From positions 1 through 64,000 of the forward strand of contig CAXNKS010000001.1 of NCBI GenBank assembly GCA_964203055.1: a DNA stretch of 64,000 nucleotides, written 5' to 3'. The position numbers were made by a program, and so were the translations under genes. Of the stretch, positions 61,535 to 64,000 are shown piece by piece; position 1 is the first letter of the stretch, and each line of letters begins with the position of its first letter. The notes under the pieces are model-generated. The model did not search any database. It saw nothing but the letters and a program-made list of their open reading frames with translations, and was not told where the DNA came from. The DNA comes from Fontibacterium temperatum. Lineage in GTDB: Bacteria; Pseudomonadota; Alphaproteobacteria; Pelagibacterales; Pelagibacteraceae.

Positions 61535-63165
61535 GAATTTAAATTTTTATTTTTAATAGCAGCATCAATAAAGGAAATAAATATTTTATGAGGAGAAAAT
61601 GGTCTTGACTTGAGTTCTGGATGAAATTGAACTCCAACGAACCAAGGATGATCTTTAAGCTCTATGGCTTCAGGTAATTTTCCATCAGGTGAATTAGCTG
61701 AAAATACAACGCCTTTTTTCTCTAACATGGATTTATATGAAATATTTACTTCATATCTATGTCTATGTCTTTCGTGAATTAAGGTCTTGTTACCATAAAT
61801 TTTATAAAGCAATGAATCCTTTTTAACTTTTGCAGGGTAAGAACCTAATCTCATTGTACCCCCAATTTTAAATTTTTCTCCTTTTAAAATTTTTTTTCCT
61901 TTTATCCATTCTTCCATAAGACAAACAATAGGATTTTTAGTATTAGATAATTCTGTAGAATTTGAGTCTTTTAGACCCAATAAACTTCTTGCGAGTTCAA
62001 TAACTGATATTTGCATCCCAAAACAAATTCCGAAAAAAGGAATTTTTTTTGCTCTTGCTAATTGTACAGATAAAATTTTTCCTTCTACACCACGTTTCCC
62101 AAAGCCGCCTGGTATCAAAATTCCATTTGTTTTTGCTAATTTATTTTCTAAATCTTTTAAATTTTTAATATCAGAAGACTCAATCCAATTAAGATCTAAA
62201 TTAATATTATTATATACTGATGCATGAATTAAAGCTTCATTCAAAGATTTGTAAGCATCTTTCAAATGTGTGTATTTACCTACAATAGAAATTTTAACAC
62301 TATTTTTCTTATTATTAAGTTTTTTATTAAAAGCTTTCCAATTATCCAATTTTGGATTTTTTTTATTAACAATTCTAAAATGATCTAATATTTTTTTATC
62401 CAATCCTTCTTCTTGATACTTAATTGGAACTTCATAAATTGATTTCACGTCAATAGACTGAAATACATTTGATTTTTCTACATTACAAAATAGTGCAATT
62501 TTGGCTTTTTCTTCATTAGGAATTAAACTTTCAGAACGACACAAAATCATATCAGGCTGAATACCTATGCTTCTTAATTCTTTGACAGAATGTTGTGTTG
62601 GCTTAGTTTTTAATTCAGCTGCACTTTTAATATAAGGAACTAATGTTAAGTGAATAAATAGACAATTTTTACTTCCTACTTCATTTGAATATTGCCTAAT
62701 AGCTTCTAAAAATGGCAGACTTTCAATGTCTCCTACTGTTCCTCCTATTTCACAAATTACAAAATCTTCATTAGTTAAATCACTAGTAATAAACTTTTTT
62801 ATTTCATCTGTAACATGTGGAATAATTTGAACTGTTGACCCTTTGTAATCACCATTTCTTTCTTTGGTTATTATATTTTGATAAATTTTACCTGTAGTAA
62901 TATTGTCCGATTTTTTTGAATTTATATCTGTAAACCTTTCATAATGTCCAAGATCCAAATCAGTTTCAGCACCATCTTCTGTTACATAAACTTCTCCGTG
63001 TTCATAAGGATTCATTGTGCCAGGATCTATATTTAAGTAAGGATCTAATTTTCTAATTCTTACTTTATATCCTCTTGATTGTAATAATGTAGCTATTGAA
63101 GCGGAAGCAATACCTTTTCCAAGAGATGAGACCACGCCGCCAGTAACAAAAATAAAACGGACCAT
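61531..63165 (-). CDS. pyrG: CTP synthase
   Basis: Amidates UTP to CTP. N-terminal synthetase domain with FIFVTGGVVSSLGKGIASAS and DPYLNIDPGTMNPYEHGEVY; C-terminal glutamine amidotransferase with the nucleophile Cys in FFGICFGMQISV and His-Glu in VQFHPELKSRP. Length of 544 is typical. secG lies 54 bp upstream. Confidence 0.97.
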   Translation of the reverse strand: MVRFIFVTGGVVSSLGKGIASASIATLLQSRGYKVRIRKLDPYLNIDPGTMNPYEHGEVYVTEDGAETDLDLGHYERFTDINSKKSDNITTGKIYQNIITKERNGDYKGSTVQIIPHVTDEIKKFITSDLTNEDFVICEIGGTVGDIESLPFLEAIRQYSNEVGSKNCLFIHLTLVPYIKSAAELKTKPTQHSVKELRSIGIQPDMILCRSESLIPNEEKAKIALFCNVEKSNVFQSIDVKSIYEVPIKYQEEGLDKKILDHFRIVNKKNPKLDNWKAFNKKLNNKKNSVKISIVGKYTHLKDAYKSLNEALIHASVYNNINLDLNWIESSDIKNLKDLENKLAKTNGILIPGGFGKRGVEGKILSVQLARAKKIPFFGICFGMQISVIELARSLLGLKDSNSTELSNTKNPIVCLMEEWIKGKKILKGEKFKIGGTMRLGSYPAKVKKDSLLYKIYGNKTLIHERHRHRYEVNISYKSMLEKKGVVFSANSPDGKLPEAIELKDHPWFVGVQFHPELKSRPFSPHKIFISFIDAAIKNKNLNS

Positions 63166-63219
63166 GGAAGATTATTATAGATTATTTAATAATAATCACA
63201 AAGAAAATAGTAAGTTAAT

Positions 63220-63525
63220 TTATTTTGAATTTGGAATTTTGGGCTGAGAATTACTATTTTTATCTAATTGCTCAATCTTATCAATGATAGATTTTTGAGA
63301 AATATCTTTTTTATTAATAAGCGTTAGAGAAATGCTTGTTAAAATAAATAAAAATGCAAGTATTGCTGTAAATTTTGTCAAAAAATTTCCAGCTGATCTA
63401 GATGACATTAGATTATCGCTATTGCCTCCTATACCCAAAGCTCCACCATCTGATTTTTGAAGCAATACCGATCCGATCAAAAGCACAGCTATAGCAATGT
63501 GAATTATTAATAATAAAGTTTGCAT
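63220..63525 (-). CDS. secG: preprotein translocase subunit SecG
   Basis: A 101-residue SecYEG partner with two membrane helices (about 3-20 and 48-66) around the conserved LLQKSDGGALGIGG, followed by a short Asn/Lys-rich tail. Between tpiA and pyrG, the standard alphaproteobacterial position. Confidence 0.95.
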   Translation of the reverse strand: MQTLLLIIHIAIAVLLIGSVLLQKSDGGALGIGGNSDNLMSSRSAGNFLTKFTAILAFLFILTSISLTLINKKDISQKSIIDKIEQLDKNSNSQPKIPNSK

Positions 63526-63528
63526 AAT

Positions 63529-64000
63529 CTATTTAAAGTAATTTTTTATAATTTTAATAAAGCTTGTACTTTTTAATGATGCTCCGCCAATTAAAAAACC
63601 AGATATTAAACCAATCTTACCTAAAGTTACAACATTATCTGTAGTAACAGATCCACCGTATAGCATTATAGGTGAATTAACCTTGTATTTTTCTTTTAAA
63701 AATTTTTTTAGATTTCTATAAATTTTATCTAAATAGTTATTGGAAGGAACAATTCCAGTTCCAATTGACCAAATTGGTTCATATGCAATAATTAAATTAT
63801 TAAAATTAATTTTTTTTTTATCTAAAGAACTTAAAATTTGTTTTTTTAAAACATTCAAAGATAATCCTTTATTTTTTTGTGACAGATTCTCACCAATACA
63901 AAAAATAATTTTAAGCTTATTTTTTAAAGCAATATTAATTTTTTCTTTAATAGTCTTAAAATCTTCATCTATTAACCTTTTTTCTGAATGACCAATAATA
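63529..64000 (-). CDS. tpiA: triosephosphate isomerase (N-terminus beyond window)
   Basis: The frame runs past the right edge: the first complete codons read IIGHSEKRL (GHSERR motif with catalytic His), followed by the catalytic Glu in IIAYEPIWSIGTG and the phosphate-binding YGGSV and GFLIGGASLK blocks. About 157 C-terminal residues of roughly 250 are in the window. It lies 3 bp upstream of secG. The true start is to the right of base 64000. Confidence 0.95.
   Translation of the reverse strand, partial: IIGHSEKRLIDEDFKTIKEKINIALKNKLKIIFCIGENLSQKNKGLSLNVLKKQILSSLDKKKINFNNLIIAYEPIWSIGTGIVPSNNYLDKIYRNLKKFLKEKYKVNSPIMLYGGSVTTDNVVTLGKIGLISGFLIGGASLKSTSFIKIIKNYFK

Noticed and set aside
1..64000. 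CRISPR array, rRNA operon, insertion sequence with terminal repeats, or replication origin
   Set aside because: No regularly spaced repeats, rRNA sequence, transposase or dnaA-box cluster was seen.

Overview
The window reads as a streamlined, strongly A+T-rich alphaproteobacterial chromosome of the SAR11 (Pelagibacterales) type. The evidence is the very dense packing of small genes, ATGA or longer overlaps at many junctions, A/T-rich codon choice (Lys, Asn and Ile dominate), and alphaproteobacterial gene neighbourhoods: tatABC-serS, scpAB-nagZ-argS-dgt, pyrG-kdsA-eno-ftsB-lipA, ispDF-pgpA-cinA and the Aap/Bzt amino-acid transporter. The species assignment is inference from gene order and composition; no rRNA is present.

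Region 1 (1-3570) is the decayed edge of an accessory island. It holds two unknown overlapping genes with an unusually strong Shine-Dalgarno, one probably frameshifted; an intact cyclophilin-like gene; a tyrosine recombinase broken into several frames, with a 9-7-9 inverted repeat just before its start; and remnants of two glycosyltransferases on the minus strand. A stub after tatD looks like the first codons of a metallo-beta-lactamase-fold (PhnP-like) gene and would mark the island/core junction.

Region 2 (3555-17161) is core genome: tatD-metG-holB-tmk-dacC-rlpA-mltB on the minus strand, tRNA-Ser, sdhE, recG (+), then sbmA/bacA-like, an NDUFS4-like Complex I accessory subunit, gyrA and ssb. 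Region 3 (17246-32781) has uvrA and a PuuD-like membrane protein (+), protein export genes (secF, secD, yajC, tatA, tatB, tatC) with serS, chromosome segregation genes (scpA, scpB), nagZ, argS, dgt, and the pair erpA-xth (+). Region 4 (32778-40323) has manC, an AEC transporter, ilvD, valS, pcm and adjacent tRNA-Cys and tRNA-Asn genes.

Region 5 (40331-46015) is the most system-like part. An XRE regulator is divergent from an operon of photolyase, FAD amine-oxidase-like protein, DUF1365 protein and cyclopropane-fatty-acid-synthase-like methyltransferase, with a DUF6134 protein converging on it. The mix of light-driven DNA repair and lipid modification suggests a light or singlet-oxygen response. 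Two matching dyads lie in the divergent control region.

Region 6 (46021-55754) is one minus-strand run: ntrY-ntrX-gap, tRNA-Arg, gpsA, a GIY-YIG protein and aapJ-Q-M-P. NtrX has lost the sigma54 contact loop, gap has a Gly at the NAD-discriminating Asp, and aapJ seems to carry a one-base frameshift in its signal peptide. Region 7 (55761-64000) has ispDF-pgpA-cinA (+), then ratA, lipA, ftsB, eno, kdsA, pyrG, secG and a truncated tpiA (-).

Compaction is extreme: three convergent gene pairs share a single palindromic TTAA as both stop codons, and two divergent pairs are separated by only 6 and 25 bp.
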